Shown: positions 16,959-25,524, numbered from the stretch's first letter. The stretch: DNA of 64,000 nt from Gaiellasilicea sp963705515 (GCA_963705515.1 CAVPJV010000009.1:496001-560000), one strand, 5' to 3'. Numbers and translations: made by a program. Notes: generated from the sequence alone by a model not told the origin.

Positions 16959-17150
16959 ATGCATCACCGCAGATTTCAGCGTCGGCGCCCGCCGTTCGGC
17001 GCGCGCTTCTACGCGAGCGAGAACGTGCTCGAGCGGCTGGATTCCTACCAGCGCGACCTCGAGCAGGAGCTCGCGGACGTGACAGAGCTGATCAAGCGGC
17101 TCCGCGAGAGCGACGCGCCGCAGAGCCAGACCGAGCCCCAGACGATCTAG
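16959..17150 (+). CDS. Small partner protein of PadR (DUF5320-like)
   Basis: 63 residues: a basic N-terminal tail MHHRRFQRRRPPFGARFY and a helix LERLDSYQRDLEQELADVTELIKRL, likely a coiled coil. The strong site AAGGAGGTGA ends 5 bases before ATG 16959, which fixes the start. PadR genes often precede small proteins of this kind; the function is unknown. Confidence 0.7.
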   Translation: MHHRRFQRRRPPFGARFYASENVLERLDSYQRDLEQELADVTELIKRLRESDAPQSQTEPQTI

Positions 17151-17165
17151 ACACGAGCAACGCCC

Positions 17166-17190
17166 GGAGCCACGCCGTAGGCATGGCTCC
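17166..17190. terminator. Inverted repeat after the PadR operon
   Basis: GGAGCCA (17166-17172) and TGGCTCC (17184-17190), 7-bp stem with an 11-base loop, 15 bases past the last PadR operon gene. No T run. Confidence 0.4.
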
Positions 17191-17206
17191 CTTCAGGGGT
17201 CTCGCG

Positions 17207-17231
17207 TTGGGGCGGGCTTTGCCCGCCCCAA
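17207..17231. terminator. Strong hairpin between convergent genes
   Basis: TTGGGGCGGGC, loop TTT, GCCCGCCCCAA: a perfect 11-bp stem between the PadR operon (plus) and the EF-G-like gene (minus, ends 17244). It is placed to stop transcription from both sides; no T run follows. Confidence 0.65.
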
Positions 17232-17243
17232 CTTGCGGGAGAT

Positions 17244-19298
17244 CTAATGTGCTGCGGCGGCTTCCCGCTCGCGCTTCGTGTCCTCGATCACCCGCTGGGC
17301 GACGTGGGACGGGACCTCCTCGTAGCGGAGGAAGTGCATCGAGTAGTCGCCGCGGCCGCCGGTGATCGACGTCAGCGTCTGCAGGTAGGTGAGCATCTCG
17401 GCCATCGGCACCTCGGCCTTGATCGTCGTCATCCCGGCCGCCGGCTCCATCCCGTGCAGACGGCCGCGCCGCGAGTTGAGGTCGCCGTTGACGGCGCCGA
17501 CGGCCTCGTCGGGCACCGTCACCTCGAGCTCCATGATCGGCTCGAGCAGAACCGGCTCCGCCTTCGTGTACGCCTCCTTGAACGCCATCGAGCCGGCGAT
17601 CTTGAACGCCATCTCCGAGGAGTCGACGGTGTGGTACGAGCCGTCGACGAGCAGCACGCGGACGCCCTGAACGGGGGCGCCGGCGAGCTCGCCGTGGTGC
17701 ATCGCCTCCTGGATCCCCTTGTCGACGGCGGGCCGGAAGCTCTGCGGGATGACGCCGCCGACGATCTTGTCGACGAACTCGTAGCCGACGTTCCCGTCGA
17801 TCGGCTCGAGCACGATCGTGCAGTCGCCGAACTGCCCGCGGCCGCCGGTCTGCTTCTTGTAGCGGGCGTGCGAGCGGGACTCCTTGCGGATCGTCTCCAG
17901 GTACGGCACGCGCGGCGGGTGCAGCTCGACGTCGACGCCGAAGCGGCGCTTGGCGCGCTCGAGCGCGACCTCGACGTGCATCTGGCTCATCCCGGAGAGA
18001 ATCTCCTCCCCGGTCTGCTGGTCGCGGTGCAGCCGCAGCGTCGGGTCCTCCTCGCCGAGGCGCCGGATCGCCTGCGCCACCTTCTCCTCGTCGCCCTTCG
18101 ACTTCGGCGTGATCGCGAAGCTCATCACCGGCTCCGGGAAGCCGATCTCGGGCACGTCGGTCTCGACCTCCTTGTCGAGCAGCAGGTCGCCCGTCTGCAC
18201 CTCCTTCAGCTTCGCGACGGCGCCGATGTCGCCGGGGCCGAACTCCTGGGCGGGAATGTGCTCCTTGCCCTGCTGGAAGAGCAGCGAGCCCATCCGCTCC
18301 TTCGCGTGCGTGCGCGCGTCGACGAGGGTCTGGTCGGGGCGGACCGAGCCCTGGAGGACGCGGAAGAGGTTGATCCGGCCCGCGAACGGGTCGGCGATCG
18401 TCTTGAAGACGAAGGCGGCCGTATCGGCGCCCTCGATGTGCGTGATCGAGCCGGCCTTCGCCGGTGACGGCACCCCCTCGACGATCAGGTCGAGGAGGGC
18501 ATGCGCGCCGAGGTTCTTCGTCGCGACACCGCACGCGACGGGGAAGACCTCGCCGCGGGTGACGGCGTCCTTGAGCGCGTGCGCGACTTCCTCGACGCCG
18601 AGCTCCTCACCCTCGAGGTACTTCTCCATCAGCGCCTCGTCGGTCTGGACGACCTCGTCGAGCAGCTTCTCCCGGTACTCCTGGACGAGTCCTGCCAGCT
18701 CCTCGGGGATCGGCCCCGGCTCCGGCTCCTTCTCGCCGTCGGGGCTCGTGTAGGCGCACATGTGGAGGATGTCGACGATCCCGGTGAGCTCGTGCTCGCT
18801 CCCGATCGGCAGCTGGACGGCGACGCAGCGGGGCGACAGCTGCTCCTGCATCTGACCGAGTGCGCGGAAGAAATCGGCGCGCTCGCGGTCGAGCATGTTG
18901 ACGAAGAGGACGCGCGCGATTCCGAGCTCGTCGGCGCGCTTCCAGACCCGTGCCGTACCGACCTCGACACCCATGACGCCGCTGAGCACGAACAGCGCGC
19001 CCTCGACGACGCGGAGCGCGCAGCGCGCCTCGCCCTGGAAGCTCGGGTCGCCGGGTACGTCGACGAGGTTGAGCTTCCGGCCCTGCCACTCGGCGTGCGT
19101 GAGCGCGAGCGCGATCGACATCCCGCGCTGCTGCTCGTCGTCGTCCCAGTCGGCGACCGTCGAGCCCGCTTCGATCGTGCCGAGACGGTTCGTCTCGCCC
19201 GCCTGGAAGAGCAGCGCCTCGACGAGCGAGGTCTTGCCTGTGCCTCGGTGGCCGACGACGGCGACGTTGCGGATCTTTCCGGGCTCGAATGCGGGCAT
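17244..19298 (-). CDS. EF-G-like translation GTPase (fusA2 type)
   Basis: 684 residues with the five-domain layout of EF-G. P-loop GHRGTGKT at 16-23. Two G-motif deviations: the usual DxPGH is DVPGD (80-84), so the catalytic histidine is replaced by aspartate, and NKxD is NMLD (134-137). Domain II (AAFVFKTIADPFAGRINLFRV), domain III (LRLHRDQQTGEEILSGMSQMHVEV), domain IV (KKQTGGRGQFGDCTIVLEP) and domain V (GRLHGMEPAAGMTTIKAEVPMAEML) are all present. It belongs to the divergent EF-G-like proteins seen in actinobacteria beside a normal EF-G elsewhere; its ribosomal role is unproven. GAGGAGGA ribosome site before ATG. Confidence 0.92.
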   Translation of the reverse strand: MPAFEPGKIRNVAVVGHRGTGKTSLVEALLFQAGETNRLGTIEAGSTVADWDDDEQQRGMSIALALTHAEWQGRKLNLVDVPGDPSFQGEARCALRVVEGALFVLSGVMGVEVGTARVWKRADELGIARVLFVNMLDRERADFFRALGQMQEQLSPRCVAVQLPIGSEHELTGIVDILHMCAYTSPDGEKEPEPGPIPEELAGLVQEYREKLLDEVVQTDEALMEKYLEGEELGVEEVAHALKDAVTRGEVFPVACGVATKNLGAHALLDLIVEGVPSPAKAGSITHIEGADTAAFVFKTIADPFAGRINLFRVLQGSVRPDQTLVDARTHAKERMGSLLFQQGKEHIPAQEFGPGDIGAVAKLKEVQTGDLLLDKEVETDVPEIGFPEPVMSFAITPKSKGDEEKVAQAIRRLGEEDPTLRLHRDQQTGEEILSGMSQMHVEVALERAKRRFGVDVELHPPRVPYLETIRKESRSHARYKKQTGGRGQFGDCTIVLEPIDGNVGYEFVDKIVGGVIPQSFRPAVDKGIQEAMHHGELAGAPVQGVRVLLVDGSYHTVDSSEMAFKIAGSMAFKEAYTKAEPVLLEPIMELEVTVPDEAVGAVNGDLNSRRGRLHGMEPAAGMTTIKAEVPMAEMLTYLQTLTSITGGRGDYSMHFLRYEEVPSHVAQRVIEDTKREREAAAAH

Positions 19299-19354
19299 GC
19301 GCGGCGTCCTCCTCGGATCTCCAGTGGCGAGAGCCGAATCGTAACCGGCTGTCG

Positions 19355-20131
19355 TCAGCCGAGCGGGACGCGTGCGGCGCCGAGGCGTGCCTTGAGGCGG
19401 AGGATCGCCTTCGTGTGCAGCTGGGAGACACGTGACTCGGTGACGCCGAGCACCTCGCCGATCTCGCGCAGGGTCAGCTCCTCGTAGTAGTAGAGCGTGA
19501 CGACGAGCTTCTCGCGCTCGGGCAGCCGCGCGATCGCCTCGCCGAGCGCCTCCTTCATCTCGGTCTGCGCGAGGGCCGACTGCGGCTCGGGGCCCTGCGT
19601 GTCCTCGATCGTGTCGATCAGGGCGATCTGGTCGCCGCCTGCGGACACGGTCCAGAGCTCGTCGAGCGCGGCAATCGACGATCGCGAGATCTCGGTCAGG
19701 CTCGAGCCCAGCTCGTCCTCGGTCAGCCCGAGCTTCTCGGCGATCTCCTCGTCGGTCGGCGCTCGGTGGAGCTTCTTCTCGAGCTCGGCGATCGCCCGCT
19801 CGATGTCGCGCGCGCGTGCGCGCACCGAACGCGGCACCCAGTCGAGCGCGCGGAGCTCGTCGATGATCGCGCCCTTGATCCTCGCGATCGCGTACGTCTC
19901 GAACTTGATCTCGCGGTCCGGGTCGTAGCGCTCGATCGCCCCGATCAGCCCGAGCAGGCCGTAGGAGACGAGATCGCCCTCGTCGACGTGCGCCGGCAGT
20001 CCGCTTCCGAGCCGCCCGGCGACGAACTTGACGAGCGGCGCATAGGTCAGGATCAGGCGGTCGCGAACGGCTCGGTCCTGCGTCCGGCGGAACTCCTGCC
20101 AGAGCGCGCTCGTGTCCTCGACCTTCGCCAT
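19355..20131 (-). CDS. RNA polymerase sigma factor, FliA/WhiG family
   Basis: 258 residues. Region 2 (RDRLILTYAPLVKFVAGRLGSGL, EGDLVSYGLLGLIGAIERYDPDREIKFETYAIARIKGAIIDELRALDWVPRSVR), region 3 (RDIERAIAELEKKLHRAPTDEEIAEKLGLTEDEL) and region 4 (LPEREKLVVTLYYYEELTLREIGEVLGVTESRVSQLHTKAILRLKARL) are all present; LRALDWVPRSVR is the group signature. Controls motility or differentiation genes in relatives. AGAATA at 20138-20143 is a minus-strand TATTCT box six bases before the ATG, so the message is probably leaderless, supporting the start at 20131. Confidence 0.94.
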   Translation of the reverse strand: MAKVEDTSALWQEFRRTQDRAVRDRLILTYAPLVKFVAGRLGSGLPAHVDEGDLVSYGLLGLIGAIERYDPDREIKFETYAIARIKGAIIDELRALDWVPRSVRARARDIERAIAELEKKLHRAPTDEEIAEKLGLTEDELGSSLTEISRSSIAALDELWTVSAGGDQIALIDTIEDTQGPEPQSALAQTEMKEALGEAIARLPEREKLVVTLYYYEELTLREIGEVLGVTESRVSQLHTKAILRLKARLGAARVPLG

Positions 20132-20166
20132 GGCGAGAGAATACGCTGCGTGAGGCCGGATTCTTT

Positions 20167-20337
20167 CTAGCGCCGGCGCAGCAGTCGCACCGACATGGTC
20201 AGCATCCAGCCGCCGAGCGCCGCCGCGGCGACCGCGATCACCCACTGTTCCGCCCCACCGGCGGCCAGCGCGATCCCGCCGAACCCGAGCGCGAGCGCGA
20301 GGAAGAGCAACCCGAGCGCGTGTCGCTGGGAGAGCAT
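20167..20337 (-). CDS. Small two-helix membrane protein
   Basis: 56 residues: MLSQRHALGLLFLALALGFGG, a second hydrophobic stretch WVIAVAAAALGGWMLTMSV, and a basic C-terminus RLLRRR. No family recognised. Ends 35 bases before the sigma factor start on the same strand. Its start lies close to the tRNA-Trp promoter on the other strand. Confidence 0.5.
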   Translation of the reverse strand: MLSQRHALGLLFLALALGFGGIALAAGGAEQWVIAVAAAALGGWMLTMSVRLLRRR

Positions 20338-20349
20338 CCGGGGCAAGGC

Positions 20350-20355
20350 TACAAT
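20350..20355 (+). promoter_or_regulatory. -10 box of tRNA-Trp
   Basis: TACAAT, 12 bases before the first base of the tRNA, the expected place for a short 5' leader. No clear -35 box. Confidence 0.6.
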
Positions 20356-20367
20356 CCGCCTCAGCGA

Positions 20368-20440
20368 AGGGGCGTAGCTCAGCTGGTAGAGCGTCGGTCT
20401 CCAAAACCGAATGTCGCAGGTTCGAGTCCTGTCGCCCCTG
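20368..20440 (+). tRNA. tRNA-Trp(CCA)
   Basis: Cloverleaf: acceptor AGGGGCG/CGCCCCT, D stem GCTC/GAGC, anticodon stem around CTCCAAA (anticodon CCA), T stem GCAGG/CCTGT with TTCGAGT, discriminator G. No encoded CCA. Confidence 0.96.
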
Positions 20441-20471
20441 TTGCAGGTCACCGCGAGGGTCTCCCGTACTG

Positions 20472-20753
20472 ATGACTGTGCTTCGGATCGCGCTTGCCGT
20501 CGGCGTCGCTGCCCTGCTCGTGGGCGCCGGCGCGGTCCTCGACCACCGCCACAAGCGACACGTCGAGTTCGCCGCGCAGGAGGACGCCTGGTTCTGTGCG
20601 CACGGGCGCCCGTCGGCATGCACCGACTTCGACGAGGTCGCGTACGAGGCGCACTGGGAGCAGCGGGAACTCGCGTACCGCGTCACCTTCTTCGGGCTTG
20701 CCGCCTCGGCGCTCGGGCTGACGGCGGTCGGCCTCCGGCGCCGCCGCGGGTGA
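20472..20753 (+). CDS. Small two-helix membrane protein
   Basis: 93 residues. First hydrophobic segment 4-22 (LRIALAVGVAALLVGAGAVL), a charged middle with two cysteines (FCAHGRPSACTDFDEVAYEAHWEQREL) and a second segment 70-88, ending RRRRG. The two cysteines lie on the same side of the membrane and could form a disulfide. No family recognised. Starts 31 bases past tRNA-Trp. Confidence 0.6.
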   Translation: MTVLRIALAVGVAALLVGAGAVLDHRHKRHVEFAAQEDAWFCAHGRPSACTDFDEVAYEAHWEQRELAYRVTFFGLAASALGLTAVGLRRRRG

Positions 20754-21127
20754 GGCCCCGAGACCGCCTCCGTGTCGCAAGAAAAGGGCTACCCTGCCCG
20801 TGGGTGCGCCCCGCGACCAGCCGCCCGGGTCGTCTGCTCTGCAGGCGCCTCGTGGTCAACGGACGTGTTGTGGGAGAGGCCGCACTCCCCGGGCGCGCCC
20901 ACCTTTCCCCCTCAGGACGCTCCGGCCGGCCTCGCACGTGGCTGGACCGCGGCATGCGCCACCGCTTCGACCCTGTGACCGCCCAGGGCCAAAGGCTGGC
21001 GGCGCGTTGCGGGTGAGGGCCGCGCGTCGCGCGAAACCTCACTCCGGTGCCGCCGAATATGGCAGGTGCTTGTGCAGATTGCAACACGAATCAAGGGGCT
21101 CGACGCGTTGACGCGAATACGGGTCGC
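20754..21127. other. Intergenic region with a possible structured RNA
   Basis: 374 bases without a supported gene. Its notable content is the long-stem structure at 20800-20902. The remaining part, 20903-21127, holds short frames only; a zinc-ribbon-looking frame fragment near 21060 is not supported by a start or ribosome site. Confidence 0.5.
20800..20902 (+). ncRNA. Candidate structured RNA, about 103 bases
   Basis: The ends pair over 12 bases: GTGGGTGCGCCC (20800-20811) with GGGCGCGCCCAC (20891-20902), with one G-U pair. Inside, GACCA pairs with TGGTC and GTCTGC with GCAGGC, giving a multi-level fold. A TACCCT box at 20790-20795 would place the start of transcription at about 20802, at the stem's first base. 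It shows none of the SRP, RNase P or tmRNA motifs; 6S-like is possible. The identity is not established. Confidence 0.3.
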
Positions 21128-21616
21128 GTGGGCGAACTGAGCCGGCTGAAGCTCTCCGACGTCATCTTCTGGATCCTCGCCGGCCTGAGTGCCGCGGCGC
21201 TCGTCGCGCTCCTGCTCGTCCTCGCCGGCGTGATCCCGATCGACGACTCCGCGTCCGAGCCCGAGAGCGCGTCGACCGGACTTGAGCAGCCGCAGGCGAC
21301 GACGCCCGCGACCACGCAGACGACGCCGGGCGTGACAACCTCGAGCGCAACCACGCCGAGGGCCGTCGAGCCCGCAGAGACGGTCGTCGTTTTGACGGCG
21401 GTGCGCGGAGACAGCTGGTTCTCGGCGCGGGTGGGCTCGGAGAGCGGCCGCGTGCTCGACGAGCGCGTGCTGGCGCAGGGCGAGACGGTGCGCCTGACGG
21501 GCGAGCGGATCTGGCTCTCCGTCGGGGCGGCCGGCAACGTCGAGGTGACGGTCGACGGCAAGCCGAAGGAGCTCGCTCCGGGGACGGTGGCGGTCGTCCT
21601 GACGCCGCAGGTCTAG
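21128..21616 (+). CDS. Membrane protein with RodZ C-terminal-like (DUF4115) domain
   Basis: 162 residues from GTG 21128. A cytoplasmic stub MGELSRLKLSD, one transmembrane helix (VIFWILAGLSAAALVALLLVLAGV), a long S/T/P-rich linker (about 45-90), then a beta domain LTAVRGDSWFSARVGSESGRVLDE..GETVRLTGERIWLSVGAAGNVEVTVDGKP, matching DUF4115 of RodZ. The N-terminal HTH of RodZ is missing. It probably acts outside the membrane in wall or shape functions. The frame is open farther upstream, but a start there would precede the hydrophobic helix by an odd cysteine-rich tail. Confidence 0.75.
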   Translation: MGELSRLKLSDVIFWILAGLSAAALVALLLVLAGVIPIDDSASEPESASTGLEQPQATTPATTQTTPGVTTSSATTPRAVEPAETVVVLTAVRGDSWFSARVGSESGRVLDERVLAQGETVRLTGERIWLSVGAAGNVEVTVDGKPKELAPGTVAVVLTPQV

Positions 21617-21765
21617 ACGGGGCGGCGTGCGTCGAGCGTCAGCGCGGGCCGCGGCGTCGCGACGGGCTTCTGGGCGGCCCGGCGATTGGAGCTCTCGACG
21701 GAGCGCGCAAGCCGGACGAGCGGCTCGGCGAGACCGAGGCGCGACATGATGGTGAACCGAAGCAT
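21613..21765 (-). CDS. Possible small protein, unknown
   Basis: 50 residues starting MLRFTIMSRLGLAEPLVRLARSV, ending with a basic, proline-containing tail. GGAGCAGAG precedes the ATG by 5 bases. Same strand as and 91 bases downstream of the HD-GYP gene. The coding call rests on the ribosome site alone. Confidence 0.35.
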   Translation of the reverse strand: MLRFTIMSRLGLAEPLVRLARSVESSNRRAAQKPVATPRPALTLDARRPV

Positions 21766-21856
21766 CTCTGCTCCAAGTCTTCGGCGTTGGAGTGCTCGAA
21801 CCTGTCCCCCGATCGAAGGATTGCTACACCCCCGATCGGCTGGACCTGACGGCGTT

Positions 21857-23266
21857 TCAGACCGCGAGCAGGGTACGCGATGCCGACTGGCGGTCAAGCA
21901 CGCGGCTGAGCGCTTCCACGCAACGTGCGTCGAATTTCGTGTCGGCTTCGTCGCGCAGGAGCGCGATCGCACGCTCGTGCACCCACGCCTCCCGGTAGAC
22001 GCGGTCGGAGCGAAGGGCGTCGTAGACGTCGCAGACGGCGAGCACGCGCGTCTCCAGCGACAAGGTGGTGGCGCCGTCCGGGTAGCCGGTGCCGTCCAGC
22101 CGCTCGTGGTGGTGGCGCACGAGACACCGAATGCGGGGCGAGAAGCCGAGCCGGCCGAGGAGCGCATCGCCCCAGACCGCGTGCTTCTGGACGATCGCGT
22201 ACTCCTCGTCGTCCAGGGCTGACGGCTTCTTCAGCACCTCGTCGGGGACGGAGAGCTTGCCGATGTCGTGCAGCAGCCCCCCGGTGGCGAGCTCGCGCAG
22301 CCGCGCCGGCGGCAACCCGAGCTCCTCCCCCACCTCGACCGCCAGCAGCGCGACCCGCCGCGTGTGGCCTTCGGTGTACTCGTCCTTCTCCGCGAGCAAC
22401 CGGACGAGGCCGCCCACCTGCGAGCCGAGGAACGACTCCTCTGCCGAGACGATCTCGGCGCCCCGCAGGTCGCCGGCGAGCGGACGCGACGGCGAGGAAC
22501 GGAAGAGATCGGCGGCAACCGGCAGGCCGACGAGCAGGACGCCCGCAACCTCGAGCCCGTGGCCGAGCCACCACGAGAGGTCGAGATAGCTCTGCGTCAG
22601 CGCAGGGACGAGCGCACCGGCGAGCCAGACGAGCCCGACGAAGACGCCGAGATCGGCGCGTCGCCGCGTCAGCAGCACCGTGTGCAGCGCGCGCAAGGCG
22701 AGCACGCCGTAGAAGGCGAGCCCGACCGCGAGCACGGCGAGCGCGGGCAGGCTCGCCGGCTCCGGCACGGACGGGACGAGGTCCGGTACCCAGAGCGCCG
22801 CCAGCCCGAGGGCGACGACGCCGATCATCAGCGCCGCCTGGAGCCAGAGCAGCGGCGCCACGGCTCGAGGGCTGCGCGTGGAAGGCAGCGCGGAGAGAGC
22901 AAGGATGACGCCTCCGACCGGGAGGGTGGCGGCGCCGGTCAGCGCAACGACGCCGTTCATCTCGACGATGAAGCCCGGGCTCGCGAAGCCGTGGACGAGG
23001 AGCAGGGACGCCATCACGGTGAACGCCGTGCCGACGAGCACCGCGCGGGCATCTCCCCTGCGCCAGCCACCGTACGAGAGGGCGACCCCGGCGACCGTCG
23101 CCAGGAGCGAGGAGAGCACGACCGTGAAGAAGTGCGTCTTGCTCGAGAACATCACCTGTTCCCGGCTGACGAAGTGGATCAGGGCAGGCGGAACGATCGC
23201 GACGGCGCCGCCGGCAATCAGCAAGGGCATGAAAGCGTCCCGCCGCACGAGGGCCGTTATCGGCAC
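21857..23266 (-). CDS. Membrane HD-GYP domain phosphodiesterase
   Basis: 469 residues. Residues 15-250 are about eight transmembrane helices of an unclassified sensor region. The C-terminal HD-GYP domain is complete: HTRRVALLAVEVGEELG, LLHDIGKLSVPDEVLKKP (HD near 330), VRHHHERLDGTGYPDG (GYP near 392) and LAVCDVYDALRSDR. Predicted to hydrolyse cyclic di-GMP or a related cyclic dinucleotide. A second in-frame ATG at 23230 is possible. Divergent from the carboxyltransferase gene with only 29 bases between starts. Compare the degenerate GGDEF/HD protein at 41748-43765. Confidence 0.92.
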   Translation of the reverse strand: MPITALVRRDAFMPLLIAGGAVAIVPPALIHFVSREQVMFSSKTHFFTVVLSSLLATVAGVALSYGGWRRGDARAVLVGTAFTVMASLLLVHGFASPGFIVEMNGVVALTGAATLPVGGVILALSALPSTRSPRAVAPLLWLQAALMIGVVALGLAALWVPDLVPSVPEPASLPALAVLAVGLAFYGVLALRALHTVLLTRRRADLGVFVGLVWLAGALVPALTQSYLDLSWWLGHGLEVAGVLLVGLPVAADLFRSSPSRPLAGDLRGAEIVSAEESFLGSQVGGLVRLLAEKDEYTEGHTRRVALLAVEVGEELGLPPARLRELATGGLLHDIGKLSVPDEVLKKPSALDDEEYAIVQKHAVWGDALLGRLGFSPRIRCLVRHHHERLDGTGYPDGATTLSLETRVLAVCDVYDALRSDRVYREAWVHERAIALLRDEADTKFDARCVEALSRVLDRQSASRTLLAV

Positions 23267-23295
23267 CGGCTGGAGCGTTCGTTAGGCTGGGTTTC

Positions 23296-24852
23296 GTGGC
23301 GCTGCTCACCTCCCAGCTCGAGCGCGACGAGACCTTCGCGCGCCGCGCGGAGCGGATGGAGGGACTGGTCGCGGAGCTGCGCGAGCGCACCGCGCTCGTC
23401 GCGCGCGGCGGCGGCGAGAAGGCCGTCGAGCGGCACCGTTCCCGCGGCAAGCTGACCGCCCGCGAGCGGCTCGACCGGCTGATCGACCCGGGCACGGCGC
23501 TGCTCGAGCTGAACGCGCTCGCCGCCTGGGAGCTCTACGACGGCGCCGCCCCGTCGGCGGGGATCGTCACGGGCATCGGCGTCGTCGAGGGCCAGGAGTG
23601 CGTCGTCGTCGCCAACGACGCAACGGTCAAGGGCGGCTCCTACTTCCCGCTGACGGTGAAGAAGCACCTGCGCGCGCAGGAGGTGGCCGAGCAGAACGAC
23701 CTGCCGTGCATCTACCTCGTCGACTCCGGCGGCGCCTTCCTGCCGCTGCAGGCCGAGGTCTTCCCCGACCGCGAGCACTTCGGCCGCATCTTCTATAACC
23801 AGGCGCGCATGTCCGCCAAGGGGATCCCGCAGATCGCGGCGGTGATGGGCTCGTGCACGGCCGGCGGCGCCTACGTGCCCGCGATGAGCGACGAGACGAT
23901 CATCGTCCAGGGCACCGGGACGATCTTCATCGGCGGGCCGCCGCTCGTGAAGGCGGCGACGGGCCAGGACGTCACGGCCGAGGAGCTCGGCGGCGCCGAC
24001 GTGCACACGCGCCGGTCGGGTGTCGCCGACCATTACGCCGTCTCGGACGAGCACGCGCTCGCGCTCGCGCGCCAGATCGTGCGCAACCTGCACCGCCGCA
24101 AGGAGCTGCCGTGGGACGTCGCTCCGCCGGAGCCGCCCGCGCTCGATCCGAACGACCTCTACGGGCTCGTCCCCGAGGACTTCAAGCACGAGATGGACGC
24201 GCACGAGCTGATCGCGCGGATCGTCGACGGCTCCCGCTTCGCCGAATTCAAGGCGCTCTACGGCGAGACGCTCGTCTGCGGCTTCGCCAGGATCGAGGGC
24301 TACCCGGTCGCGATCCTCGCGAACAAGGGCGTCCTCTTCGCCGAATCGGCGCAGAAGGGAGCCCACTTCATCGAGCTGGCAGCGAAGCGCAAGGTCCCGC
24401 TCGTGTTCCTCCAGAACATCACCGGCTTCATGGTCGGCAAGGAGTACGAGGAGGGCGGGATCGCACGCGACGGCGCCAAGCTCGTCACCGCCGTCGCCTG
24501 CGCCGACGTGCCCAAGTTCACCGTCGTCACGGGCGGCTCCTTCGGAGCAGGCAACTACGCCATGTGCGGCCGCGCGTACGGGCCGCGGCAACTCTGGATG
24601 TGGCCGAACGCCCGCATCTCGGTGATGGGAGGCGACCAGGCCGCGACGGTGCTGACGATGGTCGGCGACGCCGACCCGGATGCGATTCGCGCCACCTATG
24701 AGGCCGAGGGCAACCCCTACTACTCGACCGCGCGCCTCTGGGACGACGGGATCATCGACCCGCGCGACACCCGGCGGGTGCTCGCGCTCGGGATCTCGGC
24801 GGCGCTGAACGCACCCGTACCCGAGTCCACCTTCGGCATCTTCCGGATGTAG
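23296..24852 (+). CDS. Acyl-CoA carboxylase carboxyltransferase subunit, methylcrotonyl-CoA type
   Basis: 518 residues, the biotin-dependent carboxyltransferase beta subunit. It follows the MCC-beta pattern: KGGSYFPLTVKKHLRAQEVA, YLVDSGGAFLPLQAEVFPD, RMSAKGIPQIAAVMGSCTAGGAYVPAMSDE, FIGGPPLVKAATG, DVHTRRSGVADH, FLQNITGFMVGKEYE and GGSFGAGNYAMCGRAY. It would carboxylate 3-methylcrotonyl-CoA in leucine breakdown; geranyl-CoA is the main alternative. TAGGCT at 23283-23288 is 7 bases before GTG 23296 (leaderless). Its likely alpha partner is at 38022. Overlaps the cupin gene by one base (TAGTG). Confidence 0.92.
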   Translation: MALLTSQLERDETFARRAERMEGLVAELRERTALVARGGGEKAVERHRSRGKLTARERLDRLIDPGTALLELNALAAWELYDGAAPSAGIVTGIGVVEGQECVVVANDATVKGGSYFPLTVKKHLRAQEVAEQNDLPCIYLVDSGGAFLPLQAEVFPDREHFGRIFYNQARMSAKGIPQIAAVMGSCTAGGAYVPAMSDETIIVQGTGTIFIGGPPLVKAATGQDVTAEELGGADVHTRRSGVADHYAVSDEHALALARQIVRNLHRRKELPWDVAPPEPPALDPNDLYGLVPEDFKHEMDAHELIARIVDGSRFAEFKALYGETLVCGFARIEGYPVAILANKGVLFAESAQKGAHFIELAAKRKVPLVFLQNITGFMVGKEYEEGGIARDGAKLVTAVACADVPKFTVVTGGSFGAGNYAMCGRAYGPRQLWMWPNARISVMGGDQAATVLTMVGDADPDAIRATYEAEGNPYYSTARLWDDGIIDPRDTRRVLALGISAALNAPVPESTFGIFRM

Positions 24853-25208
24853 TGGGCTACAGCAAGGTCAACGTGCACGAGCTCGACAGCGCCGGGCCTG
24901 GCGGGGCCGTCCGGTTCGTCCGCCGCGAGCTGGGAGCCGAGGCGTTCGGGATCAACTGGTTCGAGCTCGGCCCGGACGTCGTCGGGCACGAGCACGACGA
25001 GGTCGCATCCGGCCAGGAGGAGGTCACCGTCGTCGTCCGCGGGTCGGGCGTCTACCGCGTCGACGGCGAGGACGTCGAGGTGCGCGAGGGCGACTTTCTC
25101 CGCTTCGACCCGGAGACGACGCGCTGCCCCGTGGCCGGCCCGGACGGGATGACGCTGATCGCAGTGGGCGCGCCGCGCGGCGCCTACGAGCCGCGGGGGC
25201 CGTTCTAG
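24852..25208 (+). CDS. Cupin domain protein
   Basis: 118 residues, one cupin barrel: GHEHDEVASGQEEVTVVVRGSGVYRVDGEDVEVREGDFLRFDPETTRCPVAGPDG holds both cupin motifs, with H-x-H followed by a glutamate as possible metal ligands. GTG start shares a base with the stop of the carboxyltransferase gene. Substrate unknown. Confidence 0.85.
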   Translation: MGYSKVNVHELDSAGPGGAVRFVRRELGAEAFGINWFELGPDVVGHEHDEVASGQEEVTVVVRGSGVYRVDGEDVEVREGDFLRFDPETTRCPVAGPDGMTLIAVGAPRGAYEPRGPF

Positions 25209-25230
25209 CCGTGACAGGGAGGAGAGGACG

Positions 25231-25524
25231 ATGCTGACCGAAGACCGCCTGCGCACCCTCTTGCGGGTCGCCGAGAGCGCGCACGGCGCCTACGAGACCG
25301 AGCTGGGGGCCCGGGACGAGGACTGGCCCGCCTGGTACGCGGCATTCATCGTCGCGCGCTGGCAGGAGGAGCCGGGCGGCGGCACGCACGAGCTGCTGCT
25401 GACCGACGGGGAGCACCAGCTGCTCCTGGCCGCCGTGCACGCGTACCTCGACGACTTCGGCCATGAGGAAGCGGACGTCCTGCGCCGGGTCAAGGAGCTG
25501 CACGCGAAGCTGGAAGCCTCCTAG
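25231..25524 (+). CDS. Small hypothetical protein
   Basis: 97 residues, helical, acidic: LRTLLRVAESAHGAYETELGARDEDWPAWYAAFIVARWQ and LTDGEHQLLLAAVHAYLDD. GGGAGGAGAGGAC before the ATG is a good site. No family recognised. Third gene of the carboxyltransferase operon, directly followed by the next ATG. Confidence 0.65.
   Translation: MLTEDRLRTLLRVAESAHGAYETELGARDEDWPAWYAAFIVARWQEEPGGGTHELLLTDGEHQLLLAAVHAYLDDFGHEEADVLRRVKELHAKLEAS

Noticed and set aside
21047..21127. Upstream extension of the RodZ-C-like gene with two cysteines (ACADC)
   Set aside because: No ribosome site, and it would put an odd tail before the membrane helix; GTG 21128 is preferred.
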